From the NCBI RefSeq assembly GCF_021155765.1, contig NC_060110.1:8741501-8805500 (forward strand): DNA of 64,000 nucleotides. The letters are read 5' to 3'. The translations under genes and the position numbers were made by a program. This document shows positions 13,017 to 27,552 of the stretch, in pieces. Each line of letters starts with the position of its first letter. Positions within the stretch are counted from its first letter, which is position 1. The notes under the pieces were generated by a model, which was given only the letters and a program-made list of their open reading frames with translations, was not told the origin of the DNA and did no database searches. The stretch is from Diprion similis (lineage: Eukaryota; Arthropoda; Insecta; Hymenoptera; Diprionidae).

Positions 13017-16000
13017 TCAATTTGAATCAGGTATAACATCCAGCGCGAGTTCCTCGTTAATTGCCGCCGCACAAATATCGTCATTCAACATACTGATGTG
13101 ATCTCCTTCCGCATAGTATATTTTCACCTTATTTTGCGTAAGCTGCGAAACAGATAAAATTTAATGCACTAAAACTTTACAGAGTGATTATTTATATTGT
13201 GATTCGATGCAATCACACTATTCTGAGAAATAAATTTTTGAAGCCAATTCACACCAATCACTGCCTGTACGGTTTTTAATTTGCACTGATGAATGTGGTT
13301 TTTCTTTATTGTTGGTTCTTAACATACAAAAACGCCGTACCTCGACATGTATAGCATCTGCGTTAATCATTGCCAAGCATTGAAACGAAAACTTACCCAC
13401 CCCAGACCATAGTCTTTTGTATCGGAAAACTTGTTTGAAACTTTGGTTCTGACTAAGGTTATTGGAGACTTGATTGGTAGTAGCTTTGAACAGTCATAGT
13501 CCAGGAAAGCCTTTATGCGACGATAAATAGATAAGCATAATGTGTTTTGATCGTCCGGTGTGAAATTCAATAAATTATTTTCTGGCATATTTTTTGTGAA
13601 TGCTGCTATTTTCTCGTTCCAGTTACGGCAGCTTAATAATTCAGTGGAAAACTGAAACAGCTAAATATCAATTTTTAATGTTGCGCAGAGATCCATAGAC
13701 AACATTTTCAACGTATCCTAAAATTCACGTGTAAAGAAATGAGGGAATGACACCTACATATAGCAATGTGTAACTGAATGTGTGTCTGAAGTATTGCGAA
13801 TAATTATTATTACTCAGAAACTATTAATTTTTGTCGACGTGTTGTTTGGAATCCTTATTAACTTCATCGAAATTGATATGCAATATTTATTATAACGAAG
13901 GCTGTTCACCTTTGAAACTGAGAATGATGTCACTGTACCCATAATCTGTAATAATACATGGGTTTGCAGCTCGTCTTCAGACTTTTTCTTTAAAGGTGAT
14001 AAGAATGTTTTGAGATAGTCAGGTGAACCATCGAGCATCACAAGGCGACCAGTGAAACCCTCGTTTTCCAAACGCCTTGCAAGCTCAATAGACAATATAC
14101 TCCCATAGGAGTACCCAACTAACAAAAATTTCTTGCGGTCCATGCTTCTTGCTTTGATATACTGCAGTGGATTATAAGATATAATTTACAACTACAATTG
14201 GTTTACAGTATTATAGCCGTAATTGGTTGAAAGATTACGTGAATAGCTCTTACGGGAATCAAATAGTCGGCCATCTCATCTATCGATGTTATGTTCAGGG
14301 TAGCTGGTCCGAGTTGCAAACAGGTGGTGGTTGCCGATTTCAGTTTGCCGACCATTGCCTTAAATATTGTATATGCACCTTCGATTCCTGGCAATACAAA
14401 GACTTGTCTCGCACCATCAGTTGCAGTCATCAAAGGAACACAAACATTTTTCGGCACCCCTTGAATTTTTACAATATTCAGGAGCTGAAATATGCTAGCA
14501 GAAGTATCTAGTTGCTGCGGTGACTCTTCCCGATTTCCATTTTTTCTACTGTCTTGTGGAGACATATCTTGGAGTTTTGCGAAATTCAGATGACGGACTT
14601 CCAATGAGGTCAAAGAGATGTTGAATTTATGCTCCAATGTGTTTTTGATTTCAACTGTCATCATAGAGTCCATTCCGAGTTCTGGCAATGGTGTACATGA
14701 AGAAATGGTTTTGATGTTCTTGAGTCCTAGGCAAAGAATTATGTACACTTTAGGAAAGAAGAATACTATTGATTTTGATAACAAACACACGTTTTAAAAT
14801 TTAGGTTGATTTGCATTAACCGTGTAGAACAATCTTCCAGCAAACTGAACCAAATAGTAGTTATTGCAAATCAATTCTTTGCTAGTTTTTACTAAAAGTC
14901 AAACTACGAAATTAAAATTCTCTTTTTGCACCCATTATATTTGCGATGGTATCGACAATATTTCCATCTCCGTTGGTAACAGCCGTCTTCTTAGCAACCA
15001 CCATACTGGATACTATTGGTATTTTCTGTTGCAAGAAACTATCAAGCTCTTGCAGACAAGAGTCAATTCTTTGTTGTAGAGTACCGGCGATAACTGACTC
15101 CTTAAAATTTTCACTCATTTCAGTGACTATCCCGACGTCACCGATAGCTCCCCATTGAATGGCCAATCCTGGCAAATTCCCTGCTGCTCTTCTCTCGCAT
15201 ATTCTTTCCATGATAGAATTGGCCATTGCGTAGTTCGTTTGTCCTGCAAAACCTCTGCCACACGATACCGATGAAAACACTACAAATTGTTTCAGCTGCG
15301 GGCACAACGTTCTTGATAATTTATCTAACTGCTTCGTGGCCCTAGCTTTAGCTATGAATGGTTCATTGAATGACTCCACCGTTTGATTTTCGAAAAGAGC
15401 ATCTTTCAATACTACAGCCAAGTTGAAAATAGCGTGAACTGGTCCAAGCGCTGCCGCTGTTTTCAAAATTGTCTCACAACCCTTGGTAGTTGAAGCATCC
15501 TTTCCTGCTACAACGACAATATTGACTCCGAGGCTCTTCCAAACATCAATGCGCATACGTTGATACCCAGTACTGATTCCCTTTCGGGAGGTGAGGACTA
15601 ATTTTTTGGCTCCACGAAGTACGAGCCAATTTGCGAGCTCTAGGCCAAACCCACCAAGGCCACCAAGAATAAGATGACAACCATCTTCTGAACAGTTGTA
15701 TCGGGGAAGTGCAAGAGGAAGACATATTCCATCATCATCACCAGTTTTGACAACTACCTGAAAACGAAATTCTGTTGAAAGTAATATTGAAATCGGATGA
15801 AGATATTCAGATCACTGGTCTGAATCAGGATTTGAATTCACGTCTCAGTTTGTCATAATAATGCTTTAATCATCAATTTATATGGCCATCACCAAATTGC
15901 AATATGATGTGATTTTACATCATGTACACCATTGAAAAAACTTTTAGTTCATAATCCTAATAGCCGTATACCTAATAACTGTAACGATGGGTATACTGTA

Positions 16001-19000
16001 AACTATCAACCTTGCCAATGTGTTTTCCAGCTGCCATATACCGAAATGCCGATTCAATTTGGTCCATCGCAAACACAGTACGAACAAGCGGCTTAACCGC
16101 ACCAGTCTTGATGCCACCATCAACCATTGCCACCAGTTTCTGTTTCGTATCAGAGGACGCAGTGAACAGATTATCGAAAAGAATTCCGTGAAAACTGGTA
16201 CCCTTTAGAAAAGCTTCCATACCAAGGGGATTGTTTGCTGCAAGGTCGAATTTTCCAATCTCCAGAAACCGTCCACCCGGTGCTAAACAACGAACAGATG
16301 CTTGTAACTTTTCTTCAGCCAAGGAATTTAACACGATGTCCACGCCTCGTCCACGAGTTTTACGCAGAATCAGTTGCTCAAAACTCGTATCTCGCGAATT
16401 TCCGATATGATCGTCATCGATTTGTGGAAATTGTTTTTTGATGAACTCTCGTTTTTGTGGTGTTCCTACGGTTGTGAAAACTTCGCATCCTTCGTGAAGC
16501 GCTAAAGTTATCGCTGCCTGTCCAACCCCACCGCTTCCGGCGTGTATCAACACTTTGTCTCCTTCCTTCATTTTGCCACTCAACATCAGCGCATAACAGG
16601 CCGTTCCATAAACAACAGGCACTGTAGCTGCGTCTTCTAAGGTCCATCTATCCGGTACCGACCAAAGAAGATCCCTGTCACAGACACATAAATTTGATAT
16701 AGCCCCAGTCTGGGTAATTCCCATAACTGCGCGACCGTTTGAATCTCGTCCGGAGAATTCAAATCCAATTACGTTTTCTTGTAGTTGTTTCGTTTTTTCG
16801 GCCCCTGCGATGGCTAATTTTCCGGTAGCCAGCATAATGTCGCGGAAGTTTATCGATGAATAATGTATCTTGACGATGTCCCTGTGTTGCGCATCTGATT
16901 GAATTCCACCTTCGACCCATTTAATTGTGTTGAAATTACCGAGCGTATCTTGGTTTACTCGAGCATGATAAACGGGTTTCAGCGCCAACGGTTTCACCGG
17001 TAGAAACCGATAAGATCCCCACAGGTTTCCAGGACGTAGAACGTTAAATGTCAACCCCAATTTCAGTTGCTGCGAGTACAATGGATTATTCAACGAAAAT
17101 TTGGGAGCCTGCAGATCCTGGATCAATAGCCCTCTTATAACTTCACCACCAGGTTCTTTTAGCAGACAATTTATCAATCCCATGAGACCACTCTCAAAAT
17201 CGCCTTCGCTCACAATAAGTATTTGTTTCTTGGTACGGTTCCTCGTTTCGCTTGCTACCTTCAGAGCAGCCTGCAGAGTAGCGAGCCATGTGAATTCATC
17301 ATTCCTGATCCTGATAATGGCAGTTAATCCAAATGTTTGTTCTTTTTTACGTAACAAAATTACTAGTTCTTCAGAGGTACGTTTCTCGAGAATGACGTCG
17401 GCGATTTTGCTTATCGTATTTCGAATACTGTCAATGTTTGTTTTCAGTGGCTCCCTAACCAGAATGAAGCCTCGAGGTTTCGTAGCTGTTTGTATTTTTT
17501 TCACCATTTCGGCTCTGTTACTCGTGAACAGTCCATTTGTGATAATCAGAAGAGCATTGGATTCAGTTAATAATTTCTGTGAATCGATGATGTTAATATC
17601 TGAGAATGAGGCATCATCCGAAAATTTATTGCGGGGCATAATGATATTTAAATCCATTTGTATCAAGGGCATATCGCGTAAAACTTCTCGAATCACAGGA
17701 GATGCTAAGTCTCCAGGGGATATATCATCCATATCGCTTATCAGTTCAACTGTTTTTACTTTTTTACTGAAGCTGTTTTCGACTGCTATCTGCACAGCGA
17801 TTTTTATTAAAATTGTCAGGGCCATCCTGGCTCCATCGCGATAAGCTATAAACGTATGTTTTTCTATAACAGGTTTCCCAACTGGTTTTCTGCGAGAAAT
17901 TCTGGTGAATCCTACGCCGCGTATTTCAACTCCGTCAGATACAATAACGTCCAAATCCTTGTAGTACTGTACAGAGAATTCTAGAAAGAAGAGGCATTAT
18001 ATCTTTAATTATTTCGAAACGTTTTAGAAAATTCTTGTCAAGTGTCATTCCGACCTTTATTGGCATCCGGAATTGCATCTAGGTGATGTACATGCTTCTT
18101 AGTGTCGATCACTAATTTCCGAATACTGGTTGGATAAGAGAGTCCCCGGTTGTTGACGCCAAGAGCTCTCATTTGCAGCATGTTATCCAGAAAAGTTACC
18201 CAATTATTTGCCCACGTTATACGGCCTTTGGTTCTTCCCAAGGATGCTTCTTTTAACCCCAGAAACAATCCTGCGTACTCATAACCTCTAAGGTTAAACT
18301 CCTTGTAAATATCTTGGCTCGTTAAACATAGTTTCTCTGCATTATGGGGTAACAAATTAATCTTGATGCGTTCTTGAACCGGGTGTGCAACAACACGAAT
18401 GAATCCGGTTACGACAGTGATATCACCTTCGGTAATTTCAAACCCGTTTGATCCTAAAACAAGAAAAGCTGGAAATGCTATATTATGTAACAAGTAGGCA
18501 ACTTTTAAGTCCTATGACTTAAACGTGGTCTTTTCAGTACTCCGCGTATGCGCATTTGCAGACTCACTCGACCGTCATAGAAACGGGTACTTTGTGTGAG
18601 GTAAATACGCATGGAAAAACGCGTAAAATATACTAACGTTATATAAGTAGTGCACTTTGTAACAGCTACGAATATGGTTTTTTGACGAGGCATGCGGCTT
18701 ATGAGGCTTGTAACAGGCGAGTCCAAAAACCTTATTCGTACGGGTTCTGACCAGTAATTTTTACCATAAAGGCCAAAAAATCGCAACAAAGTTGCGATTT
18801 TGAGGTTAGAGTGATAGAAACAGTTATTTCCCGTTATTTTTCATCCGATAAACTTCCGCCATGATCTTGAAAACGGCTGATTGAAAAATTCGAAATTGAC
18901 AGGACTTGACAGCCAAATGAAAAAGAATTAGTTTCAATCGAAGATGGTATCAATAATACAAGTATCAATCTCAATTTCAATCGTTCAAACAACAATTAAT

Positions 19001-22000
19001 TCATTTCTGGTCGAACCGGAAGTTCAAATTAAACGGTTACGTGGCAATTTTTCGTACTCATCATGAAATCCTTATACATTGCGAGATCATCGCGGGAGTT
19101 TGTGGGACAGACCAATAGACCGACTGACCTACATTCATACCAATGTTTCTCCAAAAACTGGTTTTTAGAATTCTAGAGGTTCGAAATCTTAAAGATTCGT
19201 TGAAATTAGCAAAAATTAAATGCGCTCGTTGAAGCTCACCCTAATGCAATTAATTAAGACTATTTGGTTGCATGTCAGCTGCAACCCAGAAATATTGTGA
19301 TTCATTTGACGAGTCAATCATGAATTAGAACTGGGAAATATGATGTTTTGTCCTCAATTCGACGATAATATCAAACAAGTTTCAATTACCTCTTTGAATC
19401 ATGATTTCCAGCTTAACGCTACGTTCTTTTGAAATCGTAGTGGCTCGGTGGAACTTCACATTTTCAAAAACAACTGAGATTTTCGTGTGTTCCTTTGCTT
19501 CCATCATCGCCAGAGTTTGCCAAATAAATACTAAGTAGCCAGTTGCAGGTATCAAGATTCTTCCATCAATGACGTGCCCGGACAGCCATCCAAATTCGTC
19601 ATTGGCGAGGTCGATGTCAATAACTCTTCGTCCTTTGCTAAGTTTTTCTACTTTCGGCGTATGAGCTACATACCAATCTTCTGAGTGCTCCCAACGTATC
19701 AATGGTGAAATCATAGGAGTTCCCCGACTGACTGGATACTGAATATCGGGGTATAAATTGGATAACTGAGGAGATAATCCGATTTCATACATTCTTCCGA
19801 CAGCACTAAGCAAATCTTCTACGTTGATACCATTCTCACATTTGACTAAACTAATGTTGGTAACAGACCGATTCCCGCAATCTTGCAAAGTGGCTTCCAG
19901 AAAATTAAGCGGTGCTATTTCAATAGTGACTGCATTATCCGGCAAGAGACAAGATACATCTTCCACGGTAACGGGCTCAAGAAGTTTACTTGTATGGTAT
20001 ATGTCTGTGAAATTCCAAACTGAAGTACTTTTTGATTTTCTATTTGCATCAGTGGCAGGCAACCATTTCTGCCTGCGAGGTTTCGGGTCTGGAATCAATT
20101 TTTTAACATAATCTAATAATTGCAGGCCTGCTTTTTCCGTGGTAGAGCTTTCGGAGAAAATGCTGCTGCGAAGTTGGTTTCCAACAAAGATATTCCCAGC
20201 CTGTAAAAATAAAAGTGATTTTCAATTATACAGATGCATGTTATTGTTTTACCAATCTGTATGCATGTTAAAATAAAAATCTGAATTTCAAATTCACAAT
20301 CAGATCTGTATCAACGTATAAGTTATTCGGTTTCCTGTAGCTCACCTGCAATTTTTCTGCGAATTTTCTCATAGAATCCTCTGGCCCACTAATTACTGAG
20401 CTTCCAGGACCATTACGGCAAATGATGTTTATATCAGGTGGACACAGGCTCGACAATTTCAGAGTATCAACCCCTACAACTGCCGTTGTTCCAAAAACCG
20501 TGCCATTTTGCGCCAAAATTAAACCTTCAAAATACGCTGCTAACACCGTCTGTTCCGCGGTCAAGCAGCCATCAGTGTAGGCGCAGGCTAACTCTCCAAA
20601 TAGATATCCAGTAACTTTGTCTGGCACGATGTCGATAGATGACAATACATCTATTAAGCCAATCTGTGAATCAACAAAGGCATTAGTAAGACAATAGTAC
20701 GACTGTTCCACCGTTAATTTTTCACAAACGTCCGTAAGTCATTTTACCTGTATTGTAGTAATACCAACACGCGACATTATAATGTTGTCGAACGATTTTG
20801 GATCCTGGGTAGTCAAAATGTTCATAATGTCCACACCATGAGGTTCGAGAACTTTGTCACACTTTCGAACAGTCTTGGCAAATACTGGAATCTTCAGCAA
20901 ATTTTCACCTATCAAATATGAAAAAACTCCAAGAAAATATGTTTGTAGGTCTTACTGTTTTTTTGAGTACCAAAAAATACTTGTGAAAAATGGTAGAATT
21001 GTGAGCAAAATGATTCACCGAGGACAATTATGCTGTTTGATTAGTCTATTGAAAAATTGCTTTAGGGGTATTCGTCACACTTATGAAATTTAGTTAATAG
21101 TCTGCTTATACTCACCGATCCCAATCCACTGAGATCCCATTCCAGAGAATACAAACCATATCGGCCGTTTCTCGCCTGAGTAATACTGCACACTTCGTTT
21201 GATGTTTTTCGATATACCTCGCGGTGGCAATATGGTATATCCGCGGTAAAAATGTCCCGGAATCTCTTCAGTGAATATATTATGAAATAGGTTAATGTAC
21301 TCCACGTCCACTGGTCTGATTCCAAGCTGTAATAATCCCGTGTTTGTGTATTGAATTTCGTGATTTAATGTACTTACAAATAACTCTAGTTTAGTCGACC
21401 CCTCCGATTTTGATTTAGTTCATTTAATATTGTAGTGTATCGAAAACTAAGAGACACGTGTATTTTTTTACCTGCTAATAAACGGTTTAGAGGTGTGTTT
21501 TCTGAGATTTTTTCTAATTATGGTAATTATCTAGTCGATAATTATAGTGGTCATTTTAATTCTGGTAAAATATTTTCACTGATTGACTTATGGAGGAATC
21601 CTGCTTGTCAAGAGAACTTAAGGTCAAGAATTTGTAATGATCAGGTATTACATGCATGGTTTTAACCGGACGTACTTCATCCAACAGAGTTGTAACAGCT
21701 TCCTCGGTGCATCCAGATACGACAACAAGTCTCGGCATGTCGTCATTAGGTGCACCATTATTGATTTTCTCTCTCGGATTTGATTTCAGTAAAACGTGTG
21801 CGTTACCACCTCCAAAGCCAAAAGAGTTTATACCAACGTAACCACCGTTCCATGGCGTTGGTTCCGTAATTACTTGGATGCGACCAGTGGTTAAAGCTTT
21901 GATGTCTTCACGTGGACGATTATGATTTATATTTGGTGGAATGATTCCACTTTCCATTGCAATTACGACCTTATTAAATAAAATTTCGTTCATTATTATC

Positions 22001-25000
22001 ATTTCTCAATCGATAAGTATGGAACTATGAGGGTCAGTAATAAAATTAGCTATGCAATTACTTTTTTGACACAGCGTGCGGTAAGTTCGTTTTACCGCGC
22101 CTGCGCAGCGTGCGGTAAGTAAATGTTATATACCTTTACAGCGATCTCTAAAATTGTAATAACAAAGTCTTACGCACTGTGTATCTACCAGATTATATTG
22201 TGTACAGCTTATGGGTTTTATAATCGATGCAAACAAACGCGGCGCTAAGGAGTAAAGGCAACGCTTGGATTATCAACAGGTCATATTATCTTTTCTTCGC
22301 GTATGCTGTTTCTGTATGTTCATGTTGCGGTTTGCTTGATGTAACTGTCTCGGCAGCTCAGTGTACGAACATATGGATTTTCAAGATTCGTATGACGTTT
22401 ATATTTAATTTTATTTTGAATTATTGATACTTTATGTTTTAGTTGGGAGGGCCCTGAACCCGCTTTGCGCACCGGCTTTCGGCACCTATTATTGGTCTTT
22501 GTTTTTTTACTATCAGTGTTATCCAATACCACTTTTATCGAATCTTATCCCGAACTTACCACCACTTGTGTCAAAAAATAGTATACATAACTCGTGTGGA
22601 CAGGTGACCCTGCACTGGTGCAGATATCACCTACTTCCCGCACTTGTCACGTAATGTACTATTTTCTGTTTTCCCAGGAATAATATCACTGTGTTATGTG
22701 GGATTAATGATGTCATCGCATGGACTATTCATATGATTGAATTAATTGTTTTCAAGTAATGACTGGCATAGCATTGATGAAATATAGAAACAATCGAGAA
22801 TACGATTCACAGACCTCAGAAAATGTTCGAAAGATAAGAGTTTACACCATCTAGTTGGAGAATCTCTGACTACAACATACCTTGGCGACGGAGCAAAGGC
22901 CACTTACTGGTTCAGTGTGACCCAAATTCGACTTAACTGAACCGATTTGGAGTGGAGTGGTTCGTCCAGGGCAGAATACCTTCTCCAGTGCATCAACCTC
23001 GACAGGATCACCTACTTTGGTTCCAGTACCATGCGCCTCGAAGAAAGCCAAATCGGATGGTGAAACTTTGCACTCTTCGTAAAATTGTTCCAATAAGATA
23101 CGTTGCATTGTAGTCGATGGGTGGGTAATGCCTTCTTCCTTGTAACCGTCGCAATTCGTTTTCGTGTAAACAACCTGCGCGTAGATGCGTCTTGCATCCT
23201 TTGATTTCTGAAGATAAATTGTGGTCATCGCTTCACTACGACAGTAGCCGTTTCCCTCATTATCGAATGATTTACATTTTCCATCAGGCGAAAGCGTTCC
23301 TGACAAGGGATTGTGTGTAATAAGAAAAGTTGTGTGTGCGATCACGAGTAACAAGAAAACATTGGTGTTTGACGAGACATGCCAGTGTATTGCAATAGGA
23401 AGTATTCACGTATATACTGCAAACTTTCTGCAGATAGTCTATCATCACATTGCAAATTGTTTGATACCGTTCGCCTTTCACGTTATGAGGAGGACTGTAA
23501 AATTATTTCAGATTTTTATGAGAAACAGTATGACGGCACTGGCGTAGTTTGAGGCATACCGATTTTCAACGTCATTCGAATAAATATGATAAAAATATTT
23601 GTTTTTCGAAACTTTGTTGACAATTGAAATATCATGTTAACGGAGAAAGCTCGAACTTCTACTGACGTGTCGCCTTGAAAATTAGTTTCAATTAAGAATA
23701 AGCGCCCCTACTACAAGAACTTGGCTGAAGAGGGATTTCTTTTGATTATTTCAATGGCTGGCTTCTATTTTTATAATACCTTAGACAGTTATATGTGTAT
23801 ATCAACTGTTTTAACGTTTAAGAATAACTATTTGTACCAAGGCGGAAAAACTGTTGAGATATTTGTGGACAGAGGCACAAATTACATCCTCCAACGATCG
23901 CAGCATCACATTGTCCATTTCTAATTGCTCTATACGCATGGTCCAGAGCGAAAAGACTAGAACTGCATGCAGTGTCCACGACGTAGCTGGGTCCCTTACA
24001 TCCAAACCAATTAGAGATCCGATTGGCCATCATGAAGCGACTGCAACCCAGTAGCCCTAACCCATTTACCTAGGTAGGAACAGACCTCTTATAAGTAATG
24101 GTCATAACTTATTGAACAGGAATAATTGTAATTTAAATGTAATGAAAAGTTATCACTCACATTTTATTGAATTTGAATAAAAAATGTTGACCCCATAGTT
24201 GGAAATATTTAAGTTTTTTAAGATGTATTCGTGTGGATTTTAGTCACGTTGATAATTTGCAAATATTATTTATTATACTTACCGGTGAATCTGAGTATAT
24301 CCATGTTTTCTCTGTATCACTGAAGCAGATACCAATGAAGACTCCGGTGTTAGTGCCACGAAGTTTCCGAGGATGAACGCCAGCATCAATAATAGCTTCG
24401 TAAGTATGTTCCAGTAACATTCTCGCCATAGGATCCATAGAATGGGCTTCTTTGAAGTGCACGCCGAAAAATCGTGCATCAAATTTTCCAATATTGTTTA
24501 TCTTCCCAGTTCGTTGTGGGATATCTGGGTGATCTGAATACCACAAAATCAAGCAAATGAGTTCCAGTTAAGTAAAACGATTACATTACTACTTGCAAGA
24601 TTATATCGTTCATAATTCGTTCTCGAATTTTGGATTATGAATCGGATATACGAATGCGTCCCGTAGATGGGTGAATGGAATGACAAGACGGACCAATCTT
24701 ATGGCCAGAATTCTATGGAATTCTTGTGAATACACTAAACACGTACATCGATTGTAGCCAAGCTAAAGAAATTAACCCGTTGCCTAATTCAGATACTGTC
24801 CAAGATGCCGTTAAGCAATCACACCTCGAGTGTGATGAATTGTATTTATTAACCTGTTTTCCAACGGCGATCATCATCGGTGATAAGGTCCACCTTGTTG
24901 AAAAGATTTTCTTGCAATTGCGTCAAATTATTCGATTCCGGAAATCTCCCAGCAATTCCCGATATCACCACTTCGTCACCTTGTTCAGCGATCGTTAATT

Positions 25001-25049
25001 CTCTATTCTGAGTGCCGTTTTCAATTTTCCTTGGCATATTGCTGCCCAT
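13017..25049 (-). CDS. FASN: fatty acid synthase-like protein, paralogue A (16 exons, 2,397 aa, MAT nucleophile lost)
   Basis: Cytosolic type I FASN homologue. Coding exons in transcript order: 25049-24854, 24533-24283, 24069-23838, 23299-22881, 21969-21676, 21326-21116, 20908-20748, 20663-20346, 20200-19390, 18453-18055, 17980-16011, 15757-14932, 14726-14254, 14161-13910, 13651-13397, 13142-13017. They sum to 7,194 bases with consistent phases and GT-AG borders. Domains: KS (about 20-430, DTACSSS with Cys184, [15 protein letters not shown]), MAT (about 500-820), DH (HVIDGRILIPATGY), pseudo-methyltransferase/structural region, ER ([11 protein letters not shown]), KR ([18 protein letters not shown]), ACP (LGMDSMM, Ser2050), TE (VGYSYG, Ser2205; LDGSP; EGDH). 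Odd: the MAT elbow reads GYLFGE, with Leu609 where the Ser nucleophile belongs, and the MAT Arg is Glu. DH LRGYEYAGLF lacks the usual Asp. The start is the first ATG at 25,049; a second in-frame ATG at 25,037 is possible. First or last gene of a three-copy tandem cluster. Confidence 0.93.
18777..18801. repeat. short perfect hairpin in intron 9 of paralogue A
   Basis: AAAATCGCAAC (18,777-18,787), a 3-base AAA loop, then GTTGCGATTTT (18,791-18,801). The arms are 11 bases with no mismatch. No function is evident. Confidence 0.8.
20601..20603 (-). other. MAT nucleophile codon of paralogue A is CTA (Leu609)
   Basis: In exon 8 the minus strand reads GGA TAT CTA TTT GGA GAG (G-Y-L-F-G-E). In transferases of the FASN family this is GHSxGE, with the serine carrying the acyl ester. 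It is a leucine here. Confidence 0.9.
22066..22130. repeat. GC-rich repeat pair in intron 4 of paralogue A
   Basis: AGCGTGCGGTAAGT occurs twice, near 22,075 and 22,109, and an inverted TTACCGCGCCTGCGC lies between them. This makes a GC-rich partly palindromic patch in otherwise AT-rich intron DNA. It may be the remnant of a small inverted-repeat element. Confidence 0.5.
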
Positions 25050-25106
25050 ATTTAGTGGACTACTTGCGTAATTGTCACAAGTGTCTCGGAGATTGCAAGT
25101 TGACTA

Positions 25107-25138
25107 CTCTGAACCGGATACAGTTGTGTTTTTATATA
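25107..25138 (-). promoter_or_regulatory. TATA box and initiator of paralogue A
   Basis: On the minus strand TATATAAA lies at 25,138-25,131, 82 bases before the ATG. About 27 bases further along is TTCAGAG (25,113-25,107), an arthropod initiator-like sequence. The following 5' UTR carries GAGACAC near 25,090-25,080, a motif also found before genes B and C. Confidence 0.6.
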
Positions 25139-25139
25139 A

Positions 25140-27552
25140 ACAGCTAGAGACCGTAGGGCATTACATAATTTGCACCGCAAGAATGTCTGCGTTCTAGTCA
25201 GAAGGAAACTTAGCTAAATTAAGCCTCTTTTCCTGAATTCAGGTGAGTTCATCACTGCCAAGGAAAATATTTACTAGCCGACGCATATAGCTGATTCTCA
25301 TTTGGAAATGGAACTCTGGAATGAACTCTCTATGGAAATATTGTTGTTTGTGGCATTGTCTGGTTGCAGAAATAGAGCAGAATTTATGCGAAGGTGTAGA
25401 GGTCACTCGACTGCTTCTTCAACATTGATTAAAAATAAAATGTATAAATCTTAGATTGCATTGCGCTACCTGACCTCTAGAATACGATTATACTATGAAT
25501 AACTCTTTAAAATCTGAATACCACGTTGTTTTTCACGGTCAACAATGACGGAAACGTTTTAATGACGGAGTATATTGAATGAAATTTTTTTCACATGTAC
25601 ATTTTTTCTTCAAGTAAAATAAGCGATATTAGATATCTGGAAATTCTATGTCCTTTTTTTCTTTTTTTTTTTTGGCGTACGTGACAAGGAATTGTTAAAC
25701 CCGACGGTTGCCTGTATTCTTATATATATAACTGCTATGTCATTTGCACCCGAAAACTGTAGCATATGTGTTGAAAATTCACAGTCTACACAAGAAAATT
25801 AAATCTTATTGGTCCCGTTCAATTGAGGTCAATTATTATTTTGCATTTTGTCGATAGAAATAGTTCCTAAATATTGACGTATGTTTTGAAGAACTGTTAA
25901 CTCGTGATTTTCGGCTATAGCAGACGATTACGAGAGAAAGAAACTACATCAGCGATATCATAGTCATCATCATACTAATACAAAAATACAAAATGAGGAA
26001 AGTAAAGGGAAAATATTGATTTCTTTAACATCAATCCTTATAACTCACAGCACTCGATTTATCAGGTACTCATCCATTGTAACCTTCTTTATACTTGTGG
26101 TAAAATTCCATACATTGTTTAGTCAACCTTTGTTTGACGGAAATCTTGACCTCGAATTGTATGAAAGTGACTTGTTTGAGAAAAATACATTAATATATGC
26201 AACTACCTTTTTTCACTGGCTTGAAACCGTATTTTTTCACGCAACAAGCTTTGTATCTAATGGAAGCATATTCTTCTGTCGTTAAACAATCAGTATTCAT
26301 GCAACTTATCACCTTATTTGATTATATCGACTGCTGTGTTGTGTGGGACATTTTCTCAAAAGATTAGCACAATTCTGTTCCTATAAATTGAAGAGCAATT
26401 TTCGCGTGTGTGTAGGACGAAGCGAGATTTTTTGACTCGTATTTCATGCCAAGGTGTCTATGACTTTTCACAATTTTGTTTAACAAAGCCCTGCTTTCCT
26501 TATTTTCATTTATTGCACACTATAGAGATTTCTCCATTGCGTTGCGGTGTTCCATGTCTAATTAAAAGTTACAAAACGATATTATAATAAATCTTATTAG
26601 TAAATATACAATATTTGAACAAAGCAATGCAGTTTGCAATTTGCATTTTTTTTTTTTTTTTTTTTTTTTGTAAATTCAGGATATGGAACATTAAACAACG
26701 AATTTGATGACATTTTCAAAACGCTGCGTAGCGAATAATAATTGTGACATAGTTTGAAGAATTTTTGAATACCAAGTTACCTAAAAATTATACAAAAAAG
26801 CATTTAAATGTGCAATTACCTCCGTCAGAAATACGGAGGTTGCAGAAATTAACATAAACGTCCTTGAATCTCCATAGACCGTATAAAAAAAGACAAGCTT
26901 AACCACTATTTAAAACCACGCAACAAAAAGAATACATGATATACGATTTTAACAATAATATTCATACCCGGCGAAAATATTATCACATATTTGTTATTCA
27001 AGCAATTCATTCGGCAAGTTTCATTTGGTAATAGATTTTTAGAGCTTTCATTTAAGCCCTATATCCATACGATCGATGCACGGAAAGCCGACATATACCG
27101 GTTCTAATAGGATATACAAAATCGTCCGAAACGTCAGTACAATCAAGAAGTTTCGTTCTTTTCAGACAACAAGTGTCACTTCGCATTGTTATAGATTCGA
27201 ATCTCGGAAATCGAAATGTAGTACTAACCAACAAATGCCAATTTTTGAGTTGTGTCATCTTTGTTGCCAAGGTGTGGTATAATTAGTTCACATTCAAACA
27301 ATTATTTGTGTCAGATATACCAATGAGAAAGGTTCATTGTTTGGTTGTGTTATACGTTTGGTACTCATTTTGTTTATCATCTTTAATGAACACACTATTG
27401 TGTGGAAATCACTATGTAACGTATTGGTAATGATACACATATGATTCAAATGCTCAAGTAGGTATGTTACAGAATTCGTAATCACTGCGTTAAATTTACA
27501 ACCACTTGACTATATCCATATGCATGTGCTTCGAGCGAACGAAGTCTTGATT
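25140..27552. other. intergenic DNA between FASN paralogues A and B
   Basis: This spans about 2.4 kb between the promoter of A and the stop codon of B. It is AT-rich, with a run of about 24 T at 26,647-26,670. I see no coding region. The 3' UTR of B must lie at the right end (below 27,553), but I found no canonical AATAAA close to its stop. Confidence 0.6.
26647..26670. repeat. poly(T) tract
   Basis: An uninterrupted run of about 24 T in intergenic DNA. It could be the poly(A) tail of a minus-strand retrocopy, but no element is recognisable next to it. Confidence 0.7.

Noticed and set aside
17101..17844. 247-codon plus-strand frame
   Set aside because: It lies antisense to the large ER-region exon of paralogue A (16,011-17,980), whose protein is clearly FASN. 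The plus frame is a shadow.
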